Source: Forficula auricularia (lineage: Eukaryota; Arthropoda; Insecta; Dermaptera; Forficulidae). Taken from it: 64,000 nucleotides of DNA. A program made the position numbers and the translations under genes. Shown here piece after piece: positions 11,700-24,219 of this stretch; within the stretch, counting starts at the first letter, position 1, and each line of letters begins with the position of its first letter. The DNA is taken from positions 62,001-126,000 of the forward strand of contig JALMQS010000895.1 of the NCBI GenBank assembly GCA_024734495.1, in the 5' to 3' direction. The notes beneath the pieces were generated by a model. That model searched no databases. It had not been told where the DNA came from and saw only the letters and a list, made by a program, of their open reading frames with translations.

Positions 11700-12516
11700 G
11701 TCCAAGGAAATTACGATAACAGGAAATAATTCCAGGTAAGAGATCTTATTGCTGGAATAACTTTATTGAGTACTCAAAAGATTACTACCCCCTGTTTTAG
11801 TTTTCTCCCAAATCTGTGTTGTGGAAATTTTTCTACGCGCCTCAAAATGAGAAAATATCTATAAAGAGTTTTATCATAAAAGTACTTCAAGTAAACGTTC
11901 AAGTAAATAAAACTTCGTAGAGAATGAGATAGAAATCAAGTTTCTAGGATGGTGGTTTTCCATTTTATGGAGGAAAAACTGCGATTTTTTTTTGCAAAAA
12001 GCTGCAAAATTCAACTTCATTGCGGCACGGGTTACCATTATCCAATTAAGATGAAACTTTGTTTAAATTGTAGAATATTTAATCTAGTTCACAAATGTAT
12101 TGAATGGTCTTTGTCGAAAACGTGCTCCTTCATGGTCAAAATGGGGAAAAATCGAAAAAAGTACTACTTTTAGGGATATTCAAATGTGATCATGGGGGCT
12201 GTTGTTTGACAGGCTCTAGTACCGGTTCTACTGATCCTAAATATATGAAAGTGTTAACATTTTACGCGTAATTTAAAGAGCCTTAATTTATATAAAAAAT
12301 ATATTTTTGATTTGATAAGCCATTTTAGAGTTATTCAAGAAAAACTGAAAAAATCAATTTCTCATTTTGAGTCGCGTAGAAAAATTTCCACAATACAGAT
12401 TTTGGGTAAAAACTTAGGGTAGTAATATTGGAGTACCAATAAAGGTATTCCAGCAATAAAATCTTTACCGGGAATTATTTCCTGTTTATGCCATTTTTCA
12501 CGTAATTTTCGTGGAC
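11700..12516. mobile_element. Fold-back FB1 copy with most of the left arm deleted
   Basis: The ends GTCCAAGG and CGTGGAC are flanked by TA (11698-11699, 12517-12518). The left arm runs only to about 11850, then jumps to right-arm sequence (ATCTATAAAGAGTTTTATCA). The right arm is nearly complete. Confidence 0.85.
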
Positions 12517-13203
12517 TATAATATCTATTCTTTTTTAATAAATATGTGATCTAGTGACAGTATTTTGTAGTGTGAAAATTTGTTGCATCTTAAACACTGT
12601 TGAAAAGAGTTTATTAGAGATCTAAAGAATTCTCTTTTAAAATGTAATCCTATAGAATTTGAACAGACAGAGAGAGAGGAGATCCAGGTACAGCTAGCGA
12701 TAGGGGATGAAAAAAATCATCCCTGAGTTGGCAACATAAAAGAGAAAGACTCAACGGCTGGCAGATTCTATACATCACCCAACAATAATAGCAACAACAA
12801 CAACGGATCCACCGGAGAGAGATAAAAGTGAATTTCTTTTGCCACAGTAGCAATCATTGTGAGGCTGGAAACAGAGTTAAAGTGGGGGCGAAGGATCGTT
12901 CTATTCAAATCGAATCCACCCTTAAAAAAACAACTAAAATACCAATCCACCCTAGCAATGTTTTAATTAAAAACAACAGGTGACTATCCTCTCCAATCGA
13001 CCTTCTTTCAAATAAACATTTTATTGACTGATAATAGAGACACTTTAGTGACTAGGGGCCTTCAATAAATTACGTCACAGTAAGAAGGGGAGGGGGCATC
13101 AGAAATGTAGACATGGGAGCCCGGGGCTCTTAAAAATTGTGATGTCACAAATGCAAATTAAAAAATTAAAAAAAAAACTTTAAATACATACAGTATATTA
13201 AAT
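12517..13203. other. Intron sequence, no gene seen
   Basis: Includes an AG-rich run near 12668-12680 and, at 13080-13150, a piece of the CRE-containing repeat also seen at 6796-7160. No gene. Confidence 0.55.
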
Positions 13204-13580
13204 CAGGGCTGTCAAACCCGTGGCCCGCGGGCCGCATGCGGCCCAGCACTGCAATGAGTGTTGCCCAACATAAAATCATAAACTTCCTTAAGGGGGTTCG
13301 GGACTGTTTACCATTTTTGCAAGAAAATTCTCAAATTTTTACCATCGAATCATTGATGTATTAAATATTTATTCCAAAATTTCAAGTTGATCGTCTGTTC
13401 CCTTACAGAGAAATAAATTATTGAATATTGTCCTTTTAGCATGGAAGTAAATGAACCGAGCTTTTAAAAGGTCTATAACTTCTATACAAATTATAACATT
13501 TTCAACAAATGTATAAGCAGATCAATAATTCAACTTTTATGAATCGAATGATACATTTTTCAATAGATTTGACAGCCTAG
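13204..13580. mobile_element. hAT-like MITE or fragment
   Basis: Begins CAGGGCTGTCAAACCCGTGG, a hAT-style terminus, and ends near 13572 with TTTGACAGCCTA, its counterpart. Flanking 8-mers are similar but not identical, so the target duplication is unproven. A second left terminus is at 14273. Confidence 0.6.
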
Positions 13581-14272
13581 TTAATTAGTTATTCATAATT
13601 GTAAAAATAAAGAGTTATTTGCAGCAAACAGAATATAACAAAATCCCTAGTGTAGAATTTCAATGCTATTTCTTGAAATCTTTTTTATGTTAAATAAATG
13701 TTTTTATAATGAGAAAAAAATTTATCTGAATATTCTTTTATTAATATTATCAAAACAAAGATTTGTATTCGAAATTAACCTCATTATTTACAATTTTTTT
13801 ATTTGTGTAGAGATCTATTTATTCCCTTTTTCTCGAAATATGAATATACATTTTTACAATACGTGAAGCTTTTTTTCAAGAATAAAATTCACTAAAAGCA
13901 AAATGATAAGCTCAACTATATAAGATAAAAAAAAATAATGAAGTTTCGAATATTTAAAAATTCTTCTTCTCATATTTTCATTTTCTAAAATATTTATTAT
14001 TTCATTAATTTATATGCTACGACACTAACCAAGTCTAAAGTTATATCATTCTAGTATAAGGTGACAAGGAATTGGGTCTTTCTAGAACAATCACAATTAA
14101 TTGATAATTTCTCTCCTGGACTAAAACTTGTCAGGACTTTTCTTTTAGATCTTTGCACGTTCTTACCTGTCAATAGATAATGGATAGTCAGGGATTATTA
14201 TATCCGTGATCTTTTTAAAAAATAAATTATCATCCTCATTTTCTTCTTTAATACCATTCGATTTAAACCAGG
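13581..14272. other. AT-rich intron, no gene seen
   Basis: Strongly AT-rich. The open frame near 13663-13866 is low-complexity Phe/Ile/Asn/Lys and is not credible as a gene. Confidence 0.6.
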
Positions 14273-15240
14273 GCTGTCCAACCCGTGGCCAAATATAAAG
14301 TCATAAAATTCCTTAAAACATTGAGATTTATATGTACCATAGATACTGGAAAACACACAACAATTTGGCCTGATAGTTTTTTTCTCTAAAATAAGAAATC
14401 TGAAAATCTACTGTGAAGTTTTTCGAAAAATAAAAGTGGTAATTTTAAATTTTGAATCTGGAACTAGATTTCAAGATTTCCGAAAAAATAATCATCATTT
14501 TGGTCTATTTTCGATTCAATTTTCGTTAGAAATAAATTTTCTACTTACGAACTTTCTGATTGAATGTTCTAGAACAACAATTAGATACCGATATCATATC
14601 TTCACTCAAATATGAGAATTTTCAATTGTAAATATCAGCTTTCTTCAATTTTTGTTTGAAGACTTATTAATTTTAAATGATTTCTGAACACCCCCCACTG
14701 ACTCTCTTTTTTATTTTAAGACCCTTTTATAGTAAATTCCAATTTTTCTTGTTTTTTTTTTATAATTTGAAAATTTTATAATAATAATATTTTAAGAACC
14801 CCCACCCACCGTTAATTTTGGATTCGTTTTCAATCAAAATCTCGATCAGCTCTTAATCTCAATGCACCAAAAGTATGTGAAATTTCGTTTGGATATTCAT
14901 ACTATTTATTGAGCTAGAGCGTAATACAAAATTTGATAACGCCACGTTACGTACTATAACAGTGATTTTAACAAAATAAAAAATATCTCGAAAAATATAA
15001 TTTTTTCACTCTTTGTGACTTTCTTGTAGACTGAAAGCCTAGGATTTTGCTCTATTTCTTTTGATCAAAATAGTTTGAGCCGTTTTTGAGATATTTCGAA
15101 AAAACTAAGAAAAAAAACACTTTTCATGCACGGGGAAAATACTTGACCACGAGGGGTGAACCACAACCTAATATCGTGTACACCCACTTCCACTTTCATT
15201 TCCAAGTAGAAGACAATAGATGAAGGGGCATTAGGGTCAG
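14273..15240 (-). repeat. Composite of hAT-like end, family-B repeat (inverted) and half of a MITE
   Basis: 14273 begins CCAGGGCTGTCCAACCCGTGG, matching 13204. From about 14640 to 15140 the sequence is an inverted, diverged copy of the dispersed family seen at 24220, 28601, 49895 and 53265 (GAGCCGTTTTTGAGATATTTCGAAAAAAC). At 15143 a GAGGGGTGAACC end follows, with TACACCCACTTCCACTTTCA, the left half of the MITE found complete at 52580. Confidence 0.6.
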
Positions 15241-16005
15241 CCAGGAAAATTTATTTTTTAACAATTGCTATTAAAGTTTGAGGTTTTTACAAATAGGCTT
15301 TACGTATGATCATAATTCTTGAAACTTTAAACCGGACAAAGAATAAAATTCACAATAGAAACAAAAGCGACGCCGAGCAAGTAATTTTCCACTAATTAAA
15401 ACCTTTACACCTGCCGTTAGAAAAAACGGCTTTTAACAAATAAACATAACTCGTTTATTGCACATACATACATACATATATACATACATTAGCGGATTTC
15501 TACTATTCCTATTTTTATCTAATTGGATATTATATTGAAAGGGAAGGTATTTTTTTTATCCTCATTTACCCCCTCGGGGGCCGAGAGAACCTTCAATTTC
15601 AATCCTTGGGCGTGTCTCCCTTTAATTATTTATTCATATAATAAATAAAACGATATAAAATCTAATTACTCGCCCTCGATACATATTATAAAACGAGAGT
15701 GGAGAACAAACAAGACAATTAGAAAATGCAACAAAATTAGGAAATTAATTAATTAATTTATTTGTTAATATAATAAATCAATAGATATAATAGAGGGCTA
15801 AGACAAATAAGAATGTCTTATTATTATTCCCCACCAAAGAAAAAACATAAGATTTGCAGGAATTCATTCTTCTAGTTGATTTGATTATATTTAGGGTTGC
15901 GTTTAAAAGTAAATCGGGACCCTATTAATGTCACCGTCAGAACATTGTAGCTCGTAAACTAAAGAAGAGATAAACTTGAAATTCCAATTTGTAGTTGCTT
16001 TAGTG
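15241..16005. other. Intron sequence, no gene seen
   Basis: AT-rich, with an ATAC microsatellite near 15463-15490. Confidence 0.6.
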
Positions 16006-16217
16006 CAGTGATTCTCAACTACTTCGCCGAGGAACTTTAGTGTGCCGCGAGATTCTTGAAGTGTGCCGCCACAGCTAGGCAATGGTCCATCCCGAATTCA
16101 TAATTTTTTTTTACATTTCTTTATCAAGTGAAACTACATTTAATCCAAATATTTATTTGGTCATTTGAACTAAGGTAGTAACATTTTACAGGATGCAGAA
16201 TGTCCTATGATAATTTT

Positions 16218-16834
16218 GATTCCGCGACATTTCAGCCCCCGACAAAATATCCCCGACAAAATATCCGTCAGACAAAATATCTCATGACAAAATAACCCTT
16301 CCCTTCGTGAATCTTATGAATAATGCAAATCGACTCCGGTTCGGTTAATATATATTCAGTTCGGCTCGGTTGGGTTCGTATAGCTCCTTGTCGGGCTGAC
16401 GCCAACCGAACCGTCTAAAGCTCCAGCAAAAGGAGCTATACGAACCCAACCGAGCCGAACTGAATATATATTAACCGAACCTCCGAAAGTTTAGTCCGGG
16501 CGGGGTGTGTTTCGGACTGGAATTTTTTTTTTCTACTCAAACACACATTGAAAACCGAACCAGCCAATCGTCGGGCGGGGTGTGTTTGGGGCTCCCCATT
16601 TTTCCTAATCAAACACGACAGACAGCAGCACTTTCAAACGGCTAATTAGCCGCCAAAATATGAAAGTCTGTTTATATTATTCAAAACTATGATTATAAGC
16701 TTCTCGCTTAATCTCTTTGTATTCTCCCTTATACTGGGGAATATTTTGTCAGAAGATATTATATCGGGGGATATTTTGTCTGAAGGATATTTTGTCGAGG
16801 GATATTTTGACTGGGGCTAAAATGTCGCGGTACC
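16218..16834. mobile_element. Mutator-like non-autonomous element, 9-bp target duplication
   Basis: The ends GATTCCGCGACATT and AATGTCGCGGTACC are inverted repeats. GATAATTTT is duplicated at 16209-16217 and 16835-16843; nine bases is typical of Mutator-like elements. Subterminal GACAAAATATCC-type repeats occur several times near both ends, in inverted orientation. It sits inside the hAT element. Confidence 0.85.
16338..16481. repeat. Perfect 52-bp-arm hairpin inside the Mutator-like element
   Basis: Arms 16338-16389 and 16430-16481 are exact reverse complements (GGTTCGGTTAATATATATTC... against its complement) around a 40-nt loop. Confidence 0.93.
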
Positions 16835-16962
16835 GATAATTTTATAGGTACATCAATCAATAAGCCAAATAAAATCCTATTAATTTATTTTATTGTTAGT
16901 GTACGGTCAAATTTTTAAATTATTAAAAGTGTGCAGTGACGAAAAAAGGTTGAGAATCACTG

Positions 16963-17689
16963 CTTTAGTGATTTATCGAAAGAAACGATTCTGTTAAAAC
17001 CACCTACATTTTAATGACTATTTATTTGTGTCTTAGATCTTTAAAGAAATCGGGTGTACTACTCAATGTTACCTACAATTTTTTTTTTGCTTTTGGGCAT
17101 CATTTATGGGGGATGAGCCCCCGGAAGACCCGCCCTTGATCTATACTTATGGTAGGCTATTTTGCAACACTTTTTTTTTTAATTATATTGATGCTTGAAG
17201 GATTTACAAGAAGATGTAGATTTATCCATTTTTGTGAAATTCACGAAAAAATAAATTAGTACCTACCTACTAATGTTTCAATTAAAAACAAGTGAGTTTT
17301 TTGAACTTTGGAAAAATATTATATTTTTCAAGAATCTAAGGCCGACTCCGAACACACAATAACTGAAGAAGAAAGACCTGTAACTATGGTCCCAAAATAT
17401 TGTATTGAAATTGGTATCAAAATATTGTCTCTCCAATGTCGGGAATTTTAGATTTTAGTTTAGATTTTGCGGTTCGAAAATGGTAAAAATATAATTTTTC
17501 TATTTTTTTATTTGTTTTTTATTGAAATTTTTAAGTAGTTGTCTTGATAAAGGCATAAAGAAACACAAAGTTTTTAAATTTCAATTTTTTATAATAATAA
17601 ATATATTTCTTTTTAAAACCCACTAATAGTTTAATACAAAAAATGTTATCAAAAAATTAATTAAAAAATTGAATTTATTGGGGTGAGAA
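16963..17689. other. AT-rich intron, no gene seen
   Basis: Several long T runs and no convincing frame or element. Confidence 0.6.
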
Positions 17690-18215
17690 TAATGGAATTG
17701 AAATAATTATCGGAAAAGAGGTTTTTTTTATTTAATTAGTTTTTTCCTCTTATTAAAAACAAGGACTAAAAGATGATCAAGGACACTCGATGGTGGAGAA
17801 GTAATCTCCGGAATCGAAGCTCAAAAACAATGTATGCATAAATTCATGTAAAATAATTGGTTTAATAAAATTTATAAAAATTGAATTTATTCCGAAAGGA
17901 AGAGGATTGGAATTGGATTTGGATTAATTATCGCAAAAGAGTTTTTTTATTTAATTAGTTTTTTCCTCTTATTAGAAACAAGGACTAAAAAGATGATCAA
18001 GGACAGTCGATGATGGAGAAGTAATCTCCGAAGTCGAAGCTCAAATACAATGTATACATTAATTCATGTAAAATAATTGGTTTAATAAAAAATTTTTAAA
18101 AATTTTTAAATTAAATTGAATTTATTCCGAAAGGAAGAGGATTGGAATTGGATTTGGATTAATTATCGGAATGTATACATTAATTCATGTAAAATAATTG
18201 GAACAATAAAATTAA
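17690..18215 (+). repeat. Three tandem copies of SINE-like family G
   Basis: The unit (GGAATT...AATTATCGGAAAAGAGG, TTTTTTCCTCTTATTA, AAGATGATCAAGGACA, AGAAGTAATCTCCG, TTAATTCATGTAAAATAATT) appears at about 17690-17880 and 17895-18110, with a short third piece at 18120-18215. Single copies are at 21484-21680 and, interrupted, at 57029-58428. The A/T-rich tail and the 14-bp duplication at the last site suggest a retroposon; no tRNA box is evident. Confidence 0.8.
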
Positions 18216-18289
18216 AAAAAAAATTGGGTATTCCAAAATGTAATTAAAAATATTTTAAATTGAAAGTTTCTTTTTGCCGAAAGTAGCAG

Positions 18290-18540
18290 AATTTTTATAT
18301 ATTGAAGGAGACAATAAAAGAGTGTGTCTTTTCCTGGAACTATAAATTTTTAATTTATTTATAACCAGACTAGTTTCGAGAGATGACATACATTAATTCC
18401 TCTGAATCAATTGTAATAGACTGATGAAGAGGACAAAGCTCTATAGAAACTATAATCTCGTTATAAATAAATTAAAAATTTATAATTCCAGCAAAAGACA
18501 CACCTTTCTATTGTCTCCTTCAATATAATAATATTTTATT
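18290..18540. repeat. Palindromic element with hammerhead-like motif
   Basis: ATTGAAGGAGACAATA...AAATTTTTAATTTATTTATAA at the left is mirrored by TTATAAATAAATTAAAAATTT...TATTGTCTCCTTCAAT at the right. The loop region holds CTGATGA (18421-18427), AGAG...CTCT and GAAAC (18446-18450). Confidence 0.85.
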
Positions 18541-18849
18541 ATTTTTAAATTTATTACTAAGACAACTTTAGCTGGAGAAAGTATCGCGTTTTGAAAACGT
18601 TCTCTTTTCTTCTTCTTCTGTAACTGCAATTAATTCAAGAAAAAAAAACACCGCTAGCCAAATATAAGACGTTTCGAATTTAATTTTTATTTTTTTTCAT
18701 CAGGACTATATAGATTGATTTTTAATAACTGATCAGACTTTTTCCTCTAGAAAGTTTAGGAAAGGTGTTGGTTTATAGTGTGAAACATATTAAACAAAGG
18801 AATGATATTTAACGGTTATAGAGAAGACAAAATAAAATTAAAAAATTAA

Positions 18850-19130
18850 AATCTTTTAAATTATTTTGAGATTTTTATCTATTCTACACTTGGCTATGAA
18901 CCTTTCATCAGAGGTTAAACAGAACACTGAATATAAAAATTTTACATTGTATCGAATCAATTCTTTCAACTCCCATTGGCTCACCTCCTCCACTCGCCCT
19001 GTACTATAATAACATCGATACAATGTAAAATTTTTATATTCAGTGTTCTGTTTAACTCTCCTGATGAAGGGTTCATATTCCTCGAAATATGTATAGAGAT
19101 AAATAAAAATCTCCAAAATAATTTAAAAGA
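18850..19130. repeat. Palindrome with CTGATGA...CGAAA in its right arm
   Basis: Arms about 18855-18960 and 19015-19125 (TACATTGTATCGA...; AACACTGAATATAAAAATTT and their complements). CTGATGA is at 19061-19067 and CGAAA at 19083-19087, bracketing a GGG..TCC-like stem. Reading frames on both strands come from the symmetry. Confidence 0.85.
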
Positions 19131-19364
19131 TTTTTTAATTTTTTTAATTTTATTTCTCTTGTGAAACACCACTATAACCCGTTAAATAATCATTCCTTTT
19201 TTTCCTCTAGCTTAATTCTTTTGCATTGCTTTTCTAGAAACTTTTGAGGTTATCAAGTTAGAAAAATTTTTAAATATTTATTTTCTTATGGGTGAGGGGC
19301 GATGCTCAATGCTTTACTTAATAATCTCTTAGTGCTCTGATTTTTTTTCCAGATTCCATTGTTA

Positions 19365-19926
19365 GTCCAGGCAAATTACGATTTTAACAGGAAATAATTC
19401 CCCGGTAAAGATTGTATTGCTGTAATAAATTTATTGGTACTCCAATATTACTTCCTAAGTTTCCCCCCAAATCTGTGTTGTGGAAATTTTTCTATGCTTT
19501 CCAAATGAGAAAATTTTCGGAGTTTTTTCATTTTTTCTTGAATAACTCTAAAGCGGCTTATCAAATCAAAAAGATTTCTATAAGATAAATTAAAGCTCTG
19601 GGGGCTGTTTTTTGACAAACGCTAGTACCGGTTCTACTAAACCTAAATAGATGAAATTCTTATCATTTTACGCGTAATTTCAAGAGCTTTAAATTATCTA
19701 ACAGATATACTTTTGATATGATAAGCCGTTTTAGAGTTATTTAAGAAAAACTGAAAAAACTCCGAAATTTTCTCATTTTGAGGTGCGTAGAAAAATTTCC
19801 ATAACACAGATTTGGGGGAAAACTTAGGGTAGTAATATTGGACTACCAATAAAGGTATTACAGCAATAAAATCTTACCAGGAATTATTTCCTGTTTATGC
19901 CATTTTTTCACCTAATTTGCCTGGAC
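19365..19926. mobile_element. Fold-back FB1 copy, centre deleted
   Basis: The ends GTCCAGGCAAATTACG and its counterpart TTTGCCTGGAC are flanked by TA (19363-19364, 19927-19928). Both outer arm parts are present and the middle of the palindrome is missing. Confidence 0.88.
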
Positions 19927-20177
19927 TAAATATAAGACGTTTCGAATTTATTTTTTATATTTTTCATCAGGATGGATTGATTTTTAATAACTATCCCCAC
20001 TTTTTTCTATAGCTTAATTCTTTTGCATTGCTTTCTAGAAACTTCGGATATTATCAAGCCCAAATTTTTATTGTTAGAAATTTTTTTAATTATTCATTTT
20101 CAAATGGGTGAGGGGGATGTTCACTTTTTATTTAATAATCTCTTAGTGCTCTGAATTTTTTTTTCATAGTCCATTGT

Positions 20178-21483
20178 ATATTTTTTTTTTAGAAATTTTA
20201 AATTGTGAAATTTATAAATTATACCTATCGTGAGAAATGTCTGTTTCTTTTCAATTCAATTAAATACTTAGTAGGTAGATAATTTAATAGTATTAAGTTA
20301 TTTAAGAATTATGATTACTACATTATTATCTTGATTCTAAAAATACTATAATTATTATTTTTAATGTTCCCTTTTATTTATTTATTTTTTCAGTTTTTGA
20401 TTAAAAATAACAAATTGGATTTGCTTGGTCAGGGAAAATAATCCCATAGCCCGGGATTGTTTGTTTGTTTGTTTGTCTGTTTTGTTGTTGTTGTTGTTGG
20501 TAATTTAAATAAATAATAACATCTGTTCTACATAGACAAACTGAATATACGATATAATATTCATTTATCCTATAGAGAGAATTCTAGTTAATTCTCTGGT
20601 TAAATTATTTATTAACCAGGTGAAAATGCTAGAGCTGGCATTATCAAAACCACAATTCATGAACCTTTACGGATCAACAAATTCAAGTTTCCGTCAAGTT
20701 TAACAGACGCTTTAAAAAATGAATATTTTAAGTGACTTCCAAGGGATATATTCATCTATTTTCCAAAAATTTGTTCAAATCTACGATTTCGATATATTAT
20801 CAATCCATCAATGATTATTTAATTATTTCGTTATAGCTATAGATATAACGCTCGGCGAGAGAAGCTCTTCAGGCCATCTGGAGTTTTCCAAAATTTTCAA
20901 TTTGTTTTATGTTTATTCGCAAAATTGGGAAAATAATTAATATTTTGATTAGATTGTTAGCGAATAATAATTAAATCATAATTTCTTGTACGCCCTTCGG
21001 GCGTAGGCTTTAGGCTGAAAAAACAATTTATTTATAATAAATATATTTATAGAGTTGAACATTTTTAATGAGCTCTTATTTATTCCAAAGATATTTTATT
21101 AATAATCAAGATATATCGAAATCATTCCAAATATGACCAAATTTTTAGGTATTTAATCCAAATATATTATATACTTGAGTGATCTATTTTATTCTATTAG
21201 ATATCTCTTAATATCAAATGAATGTCTTGTTTACTTCTAGTGAAACCTCTTATTATATCTAAACGAATGTTTTTTTTATCATAAAACGACTTAGATTTTC
21301 TGCAAATAGTGATATCTTAATAATTAAGATATTTAAAAAAAATTAACAAAAATTTTGTTTACATTATTAATTGTTTTTTTTCTATTTTAAAATCCACTAC
21401 AAGATTATAAGAAATATTAATATATATATTAAAATTAGATTAGCAAACCTTATGGAAGGATGGGGAGGGGGGTAGAGTCGAAT
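20178..21483. other. AT-rich intron, no gene seen
   Basis: GTTT and GTT microsatellites at 20458-20500. A compact hairpin, TACGCCC-TTC-GGGCGTA, lies at 20989-21005. Nothing else recognised. Confidence 0.6.
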
Positions 21484-21680
21484 TGACGAAAATAATGGAA
21501 TTGGAATAATTATCGGAAAAGAGGTTTTTTCTTTAATTAGTTTTTTCCTCTTATTAAAATCAAGGACTGAAAAGATGATCAAGGACAGTCGATGATGGAG
21601 AAGTAATCTCCGGAGTCGAAGCTCAAATAAAATGTAAACATTAATTCATGTAAAAATATTTGGTTTAATAAAATTTATAA
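21484..21680 (+). repeat. SINE-like family G, single copy
   Basis: Matches the 17690 units from GGAATTGGAATAATTATCGG through TTAATTCATGTAAAA and a TTTAATAAAATTTATAAAAA tail. Confidence 0.82.
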
Positions 21681-22937
21681 AAAAACCAAACGTTATAAAT
21701 ATAGAAAATTAAATTAAGTTAATTTTTTTATTAATTCAACCAAATGAATAATTAAATTAAATATTTATATAATTCATTTGAATATAGATTCTACATCAAA
21801 TGAATATAAATGATATAAGCATGAATATGTTTTTATTATAAATAAACAATATTCAAATTTATATAATTTCTTGTCGTAATTACATATTATTTCATTTAAA
21901 TACCCAACTATTAAATTTAACTATTCCACTATTTTACTCAAATAACAATATTTTCATAATTTACTTATTGGTGCTTGGTTCGAATAGCGGCATCTTAACT
22001 ATTAATATATCTAGAGTTGCTCCAAAAATATGAGAATACTTAAAATAGGTATATCATTTATTCATATTGAAACAGAGATCGATTTCGCCATAATTAACTT
22101 CACCATCTATTAATATCAAATATAATTTCTTAACTATAAATATATCGTTTTTTCAGTGTAGTCATTAACAAATAAATTATATATATGTATATATATCGTA
22201 GATATTTTTATTCATAATATATATATGTATTGTATATGTTTATTTGCATCAAGCAGAGGACAACATCATTGATTTCTCATAATGTACCTATTAGTTTTTG
22301 GCTTAAAGGGAGATTAATAAATAAATAAATATTATTGTTCTTCTTTCTACCTGCTGTTTTTTATATTTTTTATATCTATCGATTGGTCAAGTATAATAAT
22401 TGGATTTTATTCCCGGGAATGTTGTGTGTGTATGTTGGTTGACCAAGCGTGAAAGCTTTCTAAATACTTGTGGGATGCCCTTAAGGGATTTTCTTTCCCC
22501 CTCTATTGATGTTGTTCATCTCTTTTTGCACGCATCACAATACAAAAGTTGCAACTTGGGAATATTTCATTATGGCTCAATCGGAATTGTGCATTTTTAT
22601 TGAGGGTGGTTGGGTCGGGGGTGGCTCTCGGTATACATATACATTGGGAACCAACTCAAATGCTCAAGTTTGGATTTTTTTTTTAAATTGAACAAAAGAA
22701 TGTTTTGTAAAGGTATAAGAAACGATAATTCACGTTCACTCTCGGTGACGTGGATATTTTGTCTGAATGAGAGAAAGGGAAAATAAGTTAAGATTTAGGG
22801 GAAGTCAATAGTTGTGATTCTGAGAAGAATATCACCATTATTAGAAAATTTTTAGTACTTTTCAAGTCATAGTTTTTAATAATTATGGTATAAGTTGGAG
22901 AAAAAATCTTTTCTGAAAAAGTTGTTTTATTTCTTTA
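21681..22937. other. AT-rich intron, no gene seen
   Basis: Very AT-rich to 22390, with TATA/TATG microsatellites near 22178-22240. 22390-22700 is more balanced. Short frames there lack start context, splice signals and recognisable domains. Confidence 0.55.
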
Positions 22938-23838
22938 ATAGGCCAGTAAATAGGGGACTTTCAGCTTACATTAATTGCGTGAAAATATTTTTTTCTACAA
23001 TCGATTGGTATGGTGTGGGTATGCCAAATCTATGTTTGCGACCTCGAGATTATGGGGGATAACTTTTGGTTGCCGAAAAACCTCAAAATTTTTGGACTTT
23101 TTCCAGTTTTTAGCTTATAACTCAAAAACAGTTCACATTTTGTAAATAACCCCTACTATAGTAAATTAAAGAGGACGAAATTTCGCGTAGATTAAAAAAA
23201 AGAAATGCAAAATTGATCCAGTAGTTCGATTTTTAATGGGAATCCAAAAAACAACCCCCGGGATCACTTTTAAATATCCTAAAAACTCGGTCTTTTTTCG
23301 ATTTTTTCCCATTTTGACCATGAAGGAACACGTTTTCGACAAAGAGCATTCTATACATTTTTACACTAGGTTAAATTTGGTATAAGTGAAACAAAGTTTA
23401 ATCTTAATTGGATAATGGTAATCCGTATCGGAATAAAGTTGAAGCTTTGAAAAATGCAATTTTTTGCAAAAAATCTTAGTTTTTTCTTCATAAAATGAAA
23501 AACATTCATCCTAGAAACTTGATTCCTATCTTATTGTCTAGAAATTTTTTTTAACTTGAACATTTACTTGGACCACTTTTTTGTTAAAACTCCTAAATTT
23601 ATAGATATACAGCATTATTTAGAGCGGTTATTTACAAAATATGGACCGTTTTCTAGTTATAAGCAAAAAACTGGATAAAGTCCGAAAATTTCGAAGTTGT
23701 TGTTCCCCACAACTTCGAAGTCGCAAACATAGATTTGGCATACCCACACCATACCAAAAGATCCTAGAAAAAAAAACTTTTCCCACAATTAATCTAAGTT
23801 GGACCACTTTTTGGATCCTCTATTTAATGGGCTATAAA
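22938..23838. mobile_element. ~0.9 kb fold-back element (family FB2)
   Basis: Arms carry TATGGTGTGGGTATGCCAAA (from 23010) and its complement TTTGGCATACCCACACCATA (near 23737), and AGTTTTTAGCTTATAACTC against GTTATAAGCAAAAAACT. The middle (23240-23600) resembles one arm of FB1 (CATGAAGGAACACGTTTTCG), so FB2 and FB1 are related or FB2 captured an FB1 piece. Confidence 0.8.
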
Positions 23839-24219
23839 TATACACTACTGTGAAAAAACTGGCCAAGTTCGAAAAAGTAGTGAAATTTACTGGACACCCA
23901 AGTTATATGTGTATAATTTCAGCGTTGTATCTCAAATGGGTTCCGTGCTGCAGAGGGGTCAAAATTGGCTCGAAATGGGTCGTGTAAATAGCGTACAGCG
24001 TGTACGGCCAAACCTTTACTCGAACTTTTCCTGGGCAGGCTGTGCGATTTAATATAATCTTGACATTGTATGTGCGTGTCTATAATGAGCTTTGTGGTGA
24101 TATTTAAATATCGTAGGTATAGAATTTCAATTGCGTGCCTTTGGACAAATTTTTATCAGGAAATTATCAATTTATTAAATAAATAAACAAAAATATCCGG
24201 AGCTTTAATTGGGATCAAA
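23839..24219. other. No gene seen
   Basis: Balanced composition near 23930-24060. No frame, RNA or element ends recognised. Confidence 0.55.

Larger units (their letters stand above)
16006..16962. mobile_element. hAT element with exact 8-bp target duplication
   Basis: Termini CAGTGATTCTCAAC and GTTGAGAATCACTG are perfect inverted repeats. CTTTAGTG is duplicated on both sides (15998-16005, 16963-16970). It has no transposase, and 617 of its 957 bp are a second, inserted element (16218-16834). Confidence 0.93.
18655..20177. repeat. Direct duplication interrupted by two palindromic insertions
   Basis: The unit AATATAAGACGTTTCGAATTT...CATCAGGA...TAGCTTAATTCTTTTGCATTG...TTAATAATCTCTTAGTGCTCTGA occurs twice (from 18661 and from 19929). 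The first copy is split by the palindrome at 18850-19130, and a fold-back (19365-19926) separates the copies. Each unit carries a CTGATGA...CGAAACGTC motif on the minus strand (18671-18703, 19939-19970). Confidence 0.75.

Noticed and set aside
11949..12173. 74-residue frame in a fold-back arm
   Set aside because: Lies in a non-coding palindromic element; other copies of the same arm are interrupted.
22400..22691. Possible exon with two overlapping frames
   Set aside because: No matching splice sites or phase with the tetraspan gene and no recognisable domain.
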